Below are positions 25,583 to 33,548 of a DNA stretch of 64,000 nt, piece after piece. A model generated the notes under the pieces. That model searched no databases. It was not told the origin of the DNA and saw nothing but the letters and a program-made list of their open reading frames with translations. The first letter of the stretch is position 1. Each line of letters opens with the position of its first letter. The position numbers and the translations under genes were made by a program. Source of the stretch: Sphingobium herbicidovorans (GTDB taxonomy: Bacteria > Pseudomonadota > Alphaproteobacteria > Sphingomonadales > Sphingomonadaceae); NCBI RefSeq assembly GCF_002080435.1, contig NZ_CP020539.1, positions 832,001-896,000 of the forward strand, given 5' to 3'.

Positions 25583-27847
25583 TCAGCGCCGCAGGGCCAG
25601 CGTGATGCTGTAGCGGCGTGGCGGGGAATAATAGGCCTCGGTAAAGCCGAAGCTGGTGGAGGCGTCATAGCCCGCCGTGATGATCCGGCGATCGGTGATG
25701 TTATCGACGCCCGCGCGGACCGACAGGCCGCTGTCGGCAAAGCGCAGTTCCGCGCTCGCGTTAAGGATGGCGTGATCGGGCTGCCGCAACAGGCGTGTGT
25801 TTTCCGCATCGACGAAAACCTGGCTCTTATAGGCTGCGTCAAGCCGGAACAGCGCCTCCACATTGTCGCTGAGCGGAGCCTGATAGACCGCGCTGGCATT
25901 GGCGGTGATATCGGGGGCCTGTTTCAGCTTGCGGTCGCTGACGTCCGTCGGCACGCCGTTGATGACCGAAACATAGTCCAGATATTTGGCGTCGAGCAAG
26001 CCAAGGGCGGTCGTCACCGTGAAGCGCGGCGACACCTTGAACGCGCCTTCCAGTTCGATGCCCTGGATGCGCGACCGGCCAGCATTTTCGTTCCGCACCA
26101 CGATCAGTCCCGTGGTTGGGCTGACCGTGGATACCAATATCTGCTGATCGCGATATTCATTGCGGAACAGGGCCAGGTTGACCGTGGCGATCCCGCCAAA
26201 GCCTGCTTTCAGGCCCGCTTCATAGGCGGTCAGATATTCAGGATCATAGGATCCGATTTCCTCAACCGATGTCGGCCGCCCGTTGAACCCGCCGGAGCGG
26301 AAGCCCCGCGAATAGGAGGCATAGGTCATCAGGTTCGGACGGAACTTGTAGGACAGCGAGGCGCGGGGCGTGAAAGCGTCCCAGCTTTTTTCCAACGTGT
26401 AGCTGGGCGTGCCCGCCAGCAGCGGTTCGCCCGAATAGATGCGCATCGCCGACTGATAAAACTTCTTGTTTTCCCAGGTGTAGCGTGCGCCCAGTTCCAG
26501 CGAGAGGCCGTCGGCCAATTCATAGTTGCCGTTGGCGAAGATCGCCAGATTGTCGGTCCGCTGGCGGTTGCGGAAATCGATGTTGAAGTCGAGCGAGGAC
26601 GCGGGAATAGCGATCCCCGGCCCGATCGGGAATGGGTCCAGCCCCGCCGCGACCAGTGCCGGGAAAAGGCCGTCCGCGACGATCAGCCGGGTATTGTCGC
26701 GCGTCTTTTCCCGATAGGCGAAAGCGCCCAGCAGCAACGTGCCCCGTCCGCCCAGATCGAGCGAAAGCTGCAGTTCCTGGCTGATTTGCCGTGCCCGTTC
26801 GTCGTGAATGTCGCCTGCATAATTGATGGCGGCCGACGCATCGCCGTCGCGGCCGAACAGCGCATCGACATAACGATAGGCGGTAATCGACTTCAGCGTC
26901 GCGCCGCCCAGATCCTTCGTCAGGGTCAGCGATGCGTTGAATGCGTCGGTTTCATCCTTGTTGAGCGCAGGCGTGCTGTCCGTGCGGTCGATGTCGCCGG
27001 GGACCATGCAGCAGGGCGCCAGGAATGTGGATTGCAGGATAGAGAAGAAGGTCGGCGTGAAGGCTATCATGCTGTGCGGGGCGCTGTTCTGGCGACGGCG
27101 AAGGCCATCGACCTGCAACACAGCGTCCAGCGCTTCACCGTCATAATGCAGCGCGACCTTGCCCGCGACGACATTGCGGTTGCCCAGATTGTCGCCCGAC
27201 GGGATCTTCTGCCAGCCTTCGCCAAACTCGCCCAGCGCCGCGACGCCAAGCGACCATTGGTCAGACAGCGGCGTTTCGGCATAGACGCGGCCACGCACCG
27301 TGTTGAACGATCCGTAGCGCAGATCGGCGTCGATCCTCTGCTCGCCCGCCGGAATGGCCGATACTATGTTGATCGCGCCGCCCACGGTATTCTTGCCGAA
27401 CAAGGTGCCCTGCGGGCCACGGAGCACTTCGATCCGATCAATGCCAAGCAGTTCGGTGGTCGCGCCAAAGGTGCGCGCGACATAGACGCCGTCGATATAA
27501 ACGCCAACGGCCGGATCGGAGGTGATGATGAAGTCGTTTTCACCCACGCCGCGGATGAAGGGCGCGATGCCGCCGCTATTGCCGCCCTGGCCCGGCGTGA
27601 ACTGGATGTTGGGCGCGATCTGGCTGACCTGTGTCACATTATCGAGGCCGCGGCTGTCGAGCGTGGACGCATCGACCGCGCTGACGGCGATCGGCACATC
27701 CTGCAGCCGTTCCTCCCGGCGGCGGGCGGTGACGACGATGTCGCTTCCATCGGAAGCGGCGGCGCCCTGTGCGGCCGTTTGCGACAAGGCTGCCCCCGGC
27801 GCCATGAGCGCAATCAGCGAGACGATCGGATATAATGTGCTACGCAT
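25583..27847 (-). CDS. TonB-dependent outer-membrane receptor
   Basis: The 754-residue precursor has a signal peptide (MRSTLYPIVSLIALMAPGAA, cleaved near ALSQ). A plug domain follows, starting SDIVVTARRREERLQDVP and including VLRGPQGTLFGKNTVGGAIN, then a long beta-barrel with FRPNLMTYASYSRGFRSGGF. It ends RYSITLALRR rather than the common terminal phenylalanine. It would import a bulky substrate across the outer membrane using TonB energy. In sphingomonads such receptors often serve hydrophobic or complex organic compounds as well as siderophores. Its place within a catabolic island argues for substrate uptake. A GGGGAGGAAG site precedes ATG 27847. Confidence 0.94.
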   Translation of the reverse strand: MRSTLYPIVSLIALMAPGAALSQTAAQGAAASDGSDIVVTARRREERLQDVPIAVSAVDASTLDSRGLDNVTQVSQIAPNIQFTPGQGGNSGGIAPFIRGVGENDFIITSDPAVGVYIDGVYVARTFGATTELLGIDRIEVLRGPQGTLFGKNTVGGAINIVSAIPAGEQRIDADLRYGSFNTVRGRVYAETPLSDQWSLGVAALGEFGEGWQKIPSGDNLGNRNVVAGKVALHYDGEALDAVLQVDGLRRRQNSAPHSMIAFTPTFFSILQSTFLAPCCMVPGDIDRTDSTPALNKDETDAFNASLTLTKDLGGATLKSITAYRYVDALFGRDGDASAAINYAGDIHDERARQISQELQLSLDLGGRGTLLLGAFAYREKTRDNTRLIVADGLFPALVAAGLDPFPIGPGIAIPASSLDFNIDFRNRQRTDNLAIFANGNYELADGLSLELGARYTWENKKFYQSAMRIYSGEPLLAGTPSYTLEKSWDAFTPRASLSYKFRPNLMTYASYSRGFRSGGFNGRPTSVEEIGSYDPEYLTAYEAGLKAGFGGIATVNLALFRNEYRDQQILVSTVSPTTGLIVVRNENAGRSRIQGIELEGAFKVSPRFTVTTALGLLDAKYLDYVSVINGVPTDVSDRKLKQAPDITANASAVYQAPLSDNVEALFRLDAAYKSQVFVDAENTRLLRQPDHAILNASAELRFADSGLSVRAGVDNITDRRIITAGYDASTSFGFTEAYYSPPRRYSITLALRR

Positions 27848-27972
27848 GGCTTCCTCCCCAAAAAACCGTTCTTGTTTTGCGGGCGACTATAGCGCCGCCC
27901 GCTTGTTATTTCAGCAGCCTGTCCCAGAATTGCCGCAGCTGTTGCACGGGCGCATCACAGGGGCGCGCTGGA

Positions 27973-28503
27973 TCAGGCCGTCCACTCGATCAAATGGCTG
28001 ATGTCGGTACGTTCTTCAGGCTTGCGGCCGGCCGTCGCGAGGTGGTGCGAGGTGATCTGCGCATCGGCGGCCAGCGGGCGGATCATTTCGAACACGCGAT
28101 CATATTCGGTACGAGCGATCTTCCACGCGCCGTTTTCGCGGCGATAGACATCCTTGTAGATGGCGCTGCCGATCGTGTGACTGCCGAGCGCCTTGTTGAT
28201 GAAGATGTCCTCCAGATACCAGATGCCTTCCGCGCTGTCGTCGCCGGTCAGGGTGATTTCAGGCATATGCCCGTGATGCATGGCGACGCCATCGGAATGA
28301 AAGCTGTTGGCGAGAAATTCGAGCATGTTGTCCCGGCCCTGCAGCCGCACCCGATATGTACCGCCGCGATAATCGACGCTGAGATCCTCGGTGAACAAGT
28401 CGGCCAGCAACGCCATGTCTGCGGTGTCGATGCCACGGAAATAGCGGTGCTTGAGGGTGCGGATATCTTCCAGATCGCCAAGCTGCTGAAGGGTGTAAGC
28501 CAA
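27973..28503 (-). CDS. SnoaL-like protein related to bile-acid 7-alpha-dehydratase (BaiE)
   Basis: The protein of about 176 residues shares with clostridial BaiE the segments KHRYFRGID, MHHGHMPEI, GIWYLED and IYKDVY. Residues matching BaiE's catalytic Tyr30, His83 and Asp106 are Tyr21, His79 (His76/77 adjacent) and Asp99. BaiE dehydrates 7-alpha-hydroxy-3-oxo-delta4 bile acid intermediates, and a related dehydratase is known from sphingomonad bile-acid degraders. A dehydratase for a vinylogous beta-hydroxyketone is therefore likely. TTG 28503 is chosen because GGAGAGG sits just before it; ATG 28518 overlaps that site. It is divergent from the SDR at 28679. Confidence 0.8.
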   Translation of the reverse strand: MAYTLQQLGDLEDIRTLKHRYFRGIDTADMALLADLFTEDLSVDYRGGTYRVRLQGRDNMLEFLANSFHSDGVAMHHGHMPEITLTGDDSAEGIWYLEDIFINKALGSHTIGSAIYKDVYRRENGAWKIARTEYDRVFEMIRPLAADAQITSHHLATAGRKPEERTDISHLIEWTA

Positions 28504-28639
28504 GGAACCTCTCCTCATGATGACGCAATGCGCGCTCTTCTCGCACTCCTATACCCGATGTGCGTAACGATCTGCAACGCCAACTGCATAATAGATGGAG
28601 ACGGGCGGCACGGATTGCGCAAGAAGCGTTTTTGTGGTG

Positions 28640-28656
28640 ATGCGCCTGCTGCGCAT
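28640..28656. promoter_or_regulatory. Inverted repeat in divergent promoter region
   Basis: ATGCGC-CTGCT-GCGCAT is an exact 6-base inverted repeat in the 175-base gap between the BaiE-like gene and the SDR gene. It is 22 bases before the SDR start and could be a regulator site for it. Confidence 0.4.
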
Positions 28657-28678
28657 TGTAGAATGAAAGGACGATGCT

Positions 28679-29455
28679 GTGGGCGACACAGGAGTTGGCA
28701 AGGTAGCAATCGTGACGGGCGGTACGCGCGGCATCGGCGCGGCGATCGTGCGGCGATTGCTGGCGGAAGGCTATGCGGTGGAGACCTGCGGCCGGACGGC
28801 GCCCGACGAACCGGTGGGGACAGACGGGCGTACGGCTGCGTTTGAAGCATGTGACATTCGCGATCCGGCGGCGGTGGCGGGCTGGATCGAAGCAGTGGTG
28901 GCGCGCCATGGGCGGATCGACCTGGTCGTCAACAATGCGGGCGGATCGCCGCAGGCGGACGCGGCGACGGCCAGCCCGCGCTTTTCCGAACGCATCCTGC
29001 AACTCAATCTGCTCGCGCCGCTGCATGTCGCCCAGGCGGCATATCCGCACCTGAAGGCGGTTGAAGGGTCCATCGTCAACATCGCCAGCGTTTCAGGCGC
29101 CCGGCCTTCGCCCGACACTGCGATATACGGTGCGGCGAAGGCGGGTTTGCTCAGCCTGACCACCAGCCTGGCGCAGGAATGGGGACCAGAGGTCAGGGTC
29201 AACGCGATCATCGTCGGCCTGATCGAGACCGAGACGGCGGAAATGACCTATGGCACGCAGGCGGCGCAGGAGCGGATCGCCGCATCGCTTCCGCTTCGGC
29301 GCATGGGCCGTGGCAGCGACATCGCCGAAGCGGTCGTGTTCCTGGGTTCTCCCGCCGCCGCCTATGTCAGCGGCGCGAAACTGGAAGTGCATGGCGGCGG
29401 CGAGCGGCCGCTGTTCCTGGAAATCGTCAAGGAAGAGGCTGCAAAGGCCGAATAA
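28679..29455 (+). CDS. Short-chain dehydrogenase/reductase (SDR)
   Basis: This 258-residue SDR has VTGGTRGIGAAIV, an Arg/Thr pair after the second strand (TCGRTAP) that hints at NADP, VVNNAGGS, a Ser in NIASVSGARPS and YGAAK. It begins at GTG 28679 with AAAGGACG seven bases upstream. It is a single plus-strand gene divergent from the BaiE-like dehydratase, and the shared promoter suggests that the two act on the same intermediate. A hydroxysteroid-dehydrogenase type role would suit that pairing, but this is inference. Confidence 0.9.
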   Translation: MGDTGVGKVAIVTGGTRGIGAAIVRRLLAEGYAVETCGRTAPDEPVGTDGRTAAFEACDIRDPAAVAGWIEAVVARHGRIDLVVNNAGGSPQADAATASPRFSERILQLNLLAPLHVAQAAYPHLKAVEGSIVNIASVSGARPSPDTAIYGAAKAGLLSLTTSLAQEWGPEVRVNAIIVGLIETETAEMTYGTQAAQERIAASLPLRRMGRGSDIAEAVVFLGSPAAAYVSGAKLEVHGGGERPLFLEIVKEEAAKAE

Positions 29456-29478
29456 AGGGGGCTGGCAACGCCCCCCTT
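29455..29478. terminator. Bidirectional terminator hairpin
   Basis: AAGGGGGC pairs with GCCCCC(C)TT around a 7-base loop, at the stop of the SDR gene and 14 bases before the end of the minus-strand MFS gene. Confidence 0.6.
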
Positions 29479-29491
29479 CCTTCATGCTGCT

Positions 29492-30865
29492 TCAGAGAGG
29501 GGATTCCTTCAACGCCGGGCCGCCGACCGGATTGTCCCGGTCGGATGGGGGCGCAGCGGGTTGGCTGGCGCGGGCGAGGTCATTTGGATAGTGGTTGGCC
29601 GCGCGCCAGAACAGCCATCCGCCCGCCACGGTCAACACCGACATGGACATCAGGCTGATACGCAGCGATTCCGTGCCGAAGCTGCCGGTCAGCAGATCGC
29701 TCACCACGCCGCCGAGCACCGGGCCAAGCGCGCTGCCGATGACATTGATGATGACCACCAACATCGCTGTCGCCTGCGCCCGCTGGTGCGGCTGGACGAG
29801 GCGAGCGGCGGCGCCAAAGGCAGGGCCAGCCCACATCGCCGACATCATGCCCGTCAGGATCGACAGCAGGGCAACGCCGGGTATGCGGAACCCGCCAAGA
29901 TACAGGGCAGTGCCGCCGGGCAGCAGGTAGATGATCATGAACAGGGGAAAAGACAGCAGGAAGGCGATGGCCGGAACCCGCAACTGCCAGACTTCTCCAT
30001 ATACGCGCAGGCGATCGACGATGAAGCCGCTCAACATGCTGCCCGTGATGCCCCCGATGGCGGCGCCGATGCCGAGCCATGAACCCGCTTCGACCATCGT
30101 CATGCCATGCGACCGCATGAAGAAGGCAGGCTTCCACACCGCTGCGGCATAGCCGAAGATATTGAAGATGCCGACGCCCAGGCCCAGCAGGCGCAGCGAC
30201 GGAATGGCCCAGAAACGGCGGATCGACGGGAACAGGCCTTCGGCCGGTTCCGCCTTGGTCGCCTGATGAACGGTTTTGGTCCGGCGGGGTCCGGTCAGCC
30301 ACAAGAGCAGCGCCAAGGGAAAGCCGGGCATAGCGAGCGCGAAGAAGGCCCAGCGCCAGCCCCACATCGCCCCGATCGCGGCGCCGCCGGCCAGACCCAG
30401 CACAACGCCGAAATAGGTTGCCGATGACAGGACCCCCATCGCTCCAGACCGGCGCCGTTCGTCATACAGGCTGGCCAGCATGGACTGCGCCGGCGGCAGT
30501 CCGCCTGCTTCGCCTATGCCGACCACCAGTCGGGCAACCGCCAGTTGCGCCATGCCGCCCGCCGCGCCGCACGCAGCCGTCGCGGCGCTCCACAGCGTAG
30601 CCGACAAGGTCAGCACCCCGCGCCTTGACCAGCGGTCGGCCAGGCGCGCGAACGGGATGCTGAACAGCACGTAGCTGAAGATGAAGCCCGGCCCGCCGAT
30701 GATCCCCAACAAGGAATCGGTGGCGCCGAATTCCGCCTTGATCGATGGGATCAGGACCGAAAAAACATGGCGATCAGCATAGCTGAGCGTGTTGATCGCC
30801 AACAGCAGCAGCAGAATATATAGTGCATATGCCGGGCGGGCAGGACGCCCCTCTCTTGGCGGCAT
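29492..30865 (-). CDS. MFS transporter (spinster-like type)
   Basis: The membrane protein of about 457 residues has roughly 12 hydrophobic segments, an early NTLSYADRHVFSVLIPSI motif, RLADRWSRRGVL in the loop between helices 2 and 3, and GIGEAGGLPPAQS, all typical of the bacterial spinster-like MFS branch. It may import a carboxylated aromatic or terpenoid substrate. ATG 30865 has GGGAGAGAGAA directly upstream; the open frame begins at 30907 without support. It follows the PhyH-like gene on the same strand after about 200 bases. A second carrier of the same type lies at 32083-33426. Confidence 0.92.
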   Translation of the reverse strand: MPPREGRPARPAYALYILLLLLAINTLSYADRHVFSVLIPSIKAEFGATDSLLGIIGGPGFIFSYVLFSIPFARLADRWSRRGVLTLSATLWSAATAACGAAGGMAQLAVARLVVGIGEAGGLPPAQSMLASLYDERRRSGAMGVLSSATYFGVVLGLAGGAAIGAMWGWRWAFFALAMPGFPLALLLWLTGPRRTKTVHQATKAEPAEGLFPSIRRFWAIPSLRLLGLGVGIFNIFGYAAAVWKPAFFMRSHGMTMVEAGSWLGIGAAIGGITGSMLSGFIVDRLRVYGEVWQLRVPAIAFLLSFPLFMIIYLLPGGTALYLGGFRIPGVALLSILTGMMSAMWAGPAFGAAARLVQPHQRAQATAMLVVIINVIGSALGPVLGGVVSDLLTGSFGTESLRISLMSMSVLTVAGGWLFWRAANHYPNDLARASQPAAPPSDRDNPVGGPALKESPL

Positions 30866-31067
30866 TTCTCTCTCCCTTGAACTCTTCAACCTGGGGTGGA
30901 GTCTCATCCCGCGAGGATGGACGGACCGTTCAATCGGCTAGGGATGGCGGAGTATATGAAAATGCGCAAGCCTATCGCCAGATTGATCCGCAAATGCCGA
31001 GGATATTGTGGTTCACGCAATGGATTTAGCATGATGAACCCGACAGGTCGTCAACATAGCGGCGCCA

Positions 31068-31997
31068 TCACCATTCCATTTCGGGCAGTACGATCAGGTC
31101 CTTCACGGCCTGAGGCGCATAGGTCCAGGCTTCCTCGAACCCGACCGAGACCGAACTGTAGCCGAGCAACTGTCGCAGAACCTTCGATGAGTCCTTCAAC
31201 ACTGCCGGGTTGGTAGTCATGGGGAAGTTGATCATCGGCTTCCACCAGGGAGGGCAATAGCCAACGATGACGCCCGCGCGCTCCAGATTCGATGATGTGT
31301 TTGGGCCGGTGCCGTGCAGCAGCAGGTCGGTGTAGATCAGGACCGAACCGGCCGGGGCTTCGGCGGGCACGGATTCATACTGCACGGTCCAGGACTGCGG
31401 TTCCGTATCACGATGACTGCCGGGAACGACGCGGGTGGCGCCATTTTCCTCCACGAAATCGTCTAGGCACCAGATGAAGCGGGTCTGCGCAGCCCCTGCG
31501 CTGAGCGGCACCGCGCCGCTGCGGTCGCGATGGATTGCCTGCTGTGCGCTGCCCGGACGGGTGACGTTCGCGCCATAGCTGTGGACCAGATAGGATTCGT
31601 TCAGTGTCTGGGGACCGAGCAGTTCCCTGGTGATCTGCAACGGGAGTTCATGTTCCAATATGTCGCGAAAAAAGGGATGGCGGTTCACCAGCTCCGTACC
31701 CGACATGCGGCGGTTGAGATCGTCGGTGTCGGTATAGAAGCGGCGCACCCGTTCCTCGTCGATGGCTTCGTCACGCGCAATCTCCGCAGCCAGAAAGTCG
31801 CGCATCTCGCGGGCCTTGTCCCGGGTGAAGACGTCGGCGGCGATCGCATAGCCGGCCCGGTCCAGGTCCGCGCGGATCTGGTCTCGATCCGTGGTGGGTC
31901 TTGGAAGGGGGCCGTCAAATTCCAACGGCTTTACGGGACGGGTGTCCTCGCCACCCATATTCTGGATAACCTGCTTCTTTGCGTTTCCGACTGCCAT
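31068..31997 (-). CDS. Phytanoyl-CoA dioxygenase (PhyH) family protein
   Basis: The 309-residue protein has a clear Fe(II)/2-oxoglutarate site: His156-x-Asp158 in AIHRDRS, His228 in LLLHGTGPN and Arg240 in NLERAGV for 2-oxoglutarate. VVPGSH, a motif often kept in PhyH proteins, is also present. Members hydroxylate lipids, acyl-CoAs or small acids. Here it could hydroxylate the side chain or ring of the pathway substrate. The gene lies between two MFS genes on the minus strand, with GACAGGAGCAGG before ATG 31997. The three proteins at 19014, 52852 and 54017 show a similar HxD...H spacing but are not otherwise alike. Confidence 0.9.
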   Translation of the reverse strand: MAVGNAKKQVIQNMGGEDTRPVKPLEFDGPLPRPTTDRDQIRADLDRAGYAIAADVFTRDKAREMRDFLAAEIARDEAIDEERVRRFYTDTDDLNRRMSGTELVNRHPFFRDILEHELPLQITRELLGPQTLNESYLVHSYGANVTRPGSAQQAIHRDRSGAVPLSAGAAQTRFIWCLDDFVEENGATRVVPGSHRDTEPQSWTVQYESVPAEAPAGSVLIYTDLLLHGTGPNTSSNLERAGVIVGYCPPWWKPMINFPMTTNPAVLKDSSKVLRQLLGYSSVSVGFEEAWTYAPQAVKDLIVLPEMEW

Positions 31998-32082
31998 GTC
32001 CTGCTCCTGTCCTGATTAGCGTTCTACGTTCTCATGTGGGGCCAGCGTTGGTCTGATCTGCCGCCGCCGGCACCGTGGTCGT

Positions 32083-33426
32083 TTAATTTTCGCTCCGCAG
32101 TGTGCGCGCTGCCGAGGTCCAGTGCCATGCCCCCAGCACAAAAAAGAAGGTGATGCTCATCAGCGCGTCGCGCAGGCCCATGGCGGCGTCACCGCCGCGC
32201 AGATGCGCGAACCAGTCGCTGAGCATCCCCGCCACCAGCGGACCCATTGATACGCCGATCAGGTTGGCGGCGACGATATAGACGGCGCTTGCCCGTGCGC
32301 GCATCGCCACCGGGGCCAGACTTTGCGTCAGGGCGATGGATGGCGCCGTCCACAATGCCCCCAGGATGAAAGTGGGGATCAGCATCAGCAGTGCGCTCTG
32401 CCCGTCCGCCATCAGCAGCGTGCCGATGTAGAGTGGAGCGCACAGCAGGATGCCGCCGATCGGCAGCCAAAGCGCCATGTGAAGGCCCGACCGGCTAAGG
32501 CGGGTTCCCTGCCAGCCGCCCGCCCATGTCCCGATCGCTCCGCAAACCCCCGTAAGCAGGCCCAGGCTGACGCCCACCTGTGCCAGGTTCATGCCGTGGT
32601 TGCGGATCAGGAAGGATGGCATCCATGATGCGATACCGGATTGCGCAAAGGCGATAGCGGCGCTGCCGGCGACCACCTGAACAAAGGCGCGCCTCTGCGC
32701 GAGGATGCGAATCCCCTGGAGGAAGCTGATCGGCTGTTGGCCGTTGCTTGGCGAGACCGGAACATCTTCGGTCCCGCCGCGAAACGGTTCATGCGCGACC
32801 AGTGGGAATATGATTGCGATGATTATGCCCGGCAGGCCTGCCACCAATAAAGCGGTGCGCCAGTCGGTCGCCTGCGCCACGATGCCGCCGATCGACAGGC
32901 CCGCCATGATGCCCACGGGAACGCCAATTGCGAACAGGCCCGCCGCCGCCGGTCGTTCCCTTGGCGGGTAGAGGTCGGATATCAGCGAATGAGCGGCGGG
33001 CGCAAAACCGGCCTCCGCCAGGCCCACGCCCATTCGCGCGCCGAAAAACTGGGCAAAACTGCGCGTCAGGCCACACAGTGCGGTCATGGCGCTCCAGGTC
33101 GCGGTGAACGCCGCGATCAGCCGTACCCGGTTCACACCGCGATCGATGACATGGGCAATGGGAATGCCCATCGCCGTATAGAAAAGCCCGAATGCCCCAC
33201 CCGTCAGCAGGCCCAATTCCCAGTCCGCCAGGCCAAAATCGGCCTTGATCGGTTCCTGCAGGATGATGACGATCTGCCGATCGAGATAATTGAGGCTGTA
33301 GATGAAGGCGAGCATCAGCAGCATCGCCGTGCGACGCCGCTTCAGCGAGCGTTCGGATTGGTCAGGGGCTTCGACCCCCATAGCCAAATGAGCATCAGGC
33401 GCCGTCAGCGGAACTTGATTTGTCAT
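32083..33426 (-). CDS. MFS transporter (spinster-like type)
   Basis: This 447-residue inner-membrane carrier has about 12 hydrophobic segments. Family motifs include SLNYLDRQIVIILQEPIKAD in helix 1, HVIDRGVNRVR in the following loop and GVGLAEAGFAPAAHS. It resembles the carrier at 29492-30865 in these places. Such carriers sit beside catabolic genes in many sphingomonads and probably import organic acids. GAGGGAGAGCG precedes ATG 33426. It follows the fused acyl-CoA dehydrogenase gene on the same strand after about 120 bases. Confidence 0.92.
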   Translation of the reverse strand: MTNQVPLTAPDAHLAMGVEAPDQSERSLKRRRTAMLLMLAFIYSLNYLDRQIVIILQEPIKADFGLADWELGLLTGGAFGLFYTAMGIPIAHVIDRGVNRVRLIAAFTATWSAMTALCGLTRSFAQFFGARMGVGLAEAGFAPAAHSLISDLYPPRERPAAAGLFAIGVPVGIMAGLSIGGIVAQATDWRTALLVAGLPGIIIAIIFPLVAHEPFRGGTEDVPVSPSNGQQPISFLQGIRILAQRRAFVQVVAGSAAIAFAQSGIASWMPSFLIRNHGMNLAQVGVSLGLLTGVCGAIGTWAGGWQGTRLSRSGLHMALWLPIGGILLCAPLYIGTLLMADGQSALLMLIPTFILGALWTAPSIALTQSLAPVAMRARASAVYIVAANLIGVSMGPLVAGMLSDWFAHLRGGDAAMGLRDALMSITFFFVLGAWHWTSAARTLRSEN

Positions 33427-33548
33427 CGCTCTCCCTCAACCGGAAACGCCATGTTGCGCCCTGACCCGAACATTGCGGGCAGGATCGGCTGTTGGTCCTC
33501 AGGATCAATGCGTGCGAGCAACTTTCCGCGCATATGGAAGCGCGCCGG

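Noticed and set aside
25415..27835. Open frame of 806 codons antisense to the TonB receptor and LuxR genes
   Set aside because: It crosses two real genes and an intergenic gap with no domain or ribosome site.
31068..31997. PhyH-like dioxygenase as a fourth member of the unnamed HxD...H family
   Set aside because: It shares only the metal-residue spacing; the surrounding blocks (YWPxGP, FNxxGPC) are absent, so it was kept apart.
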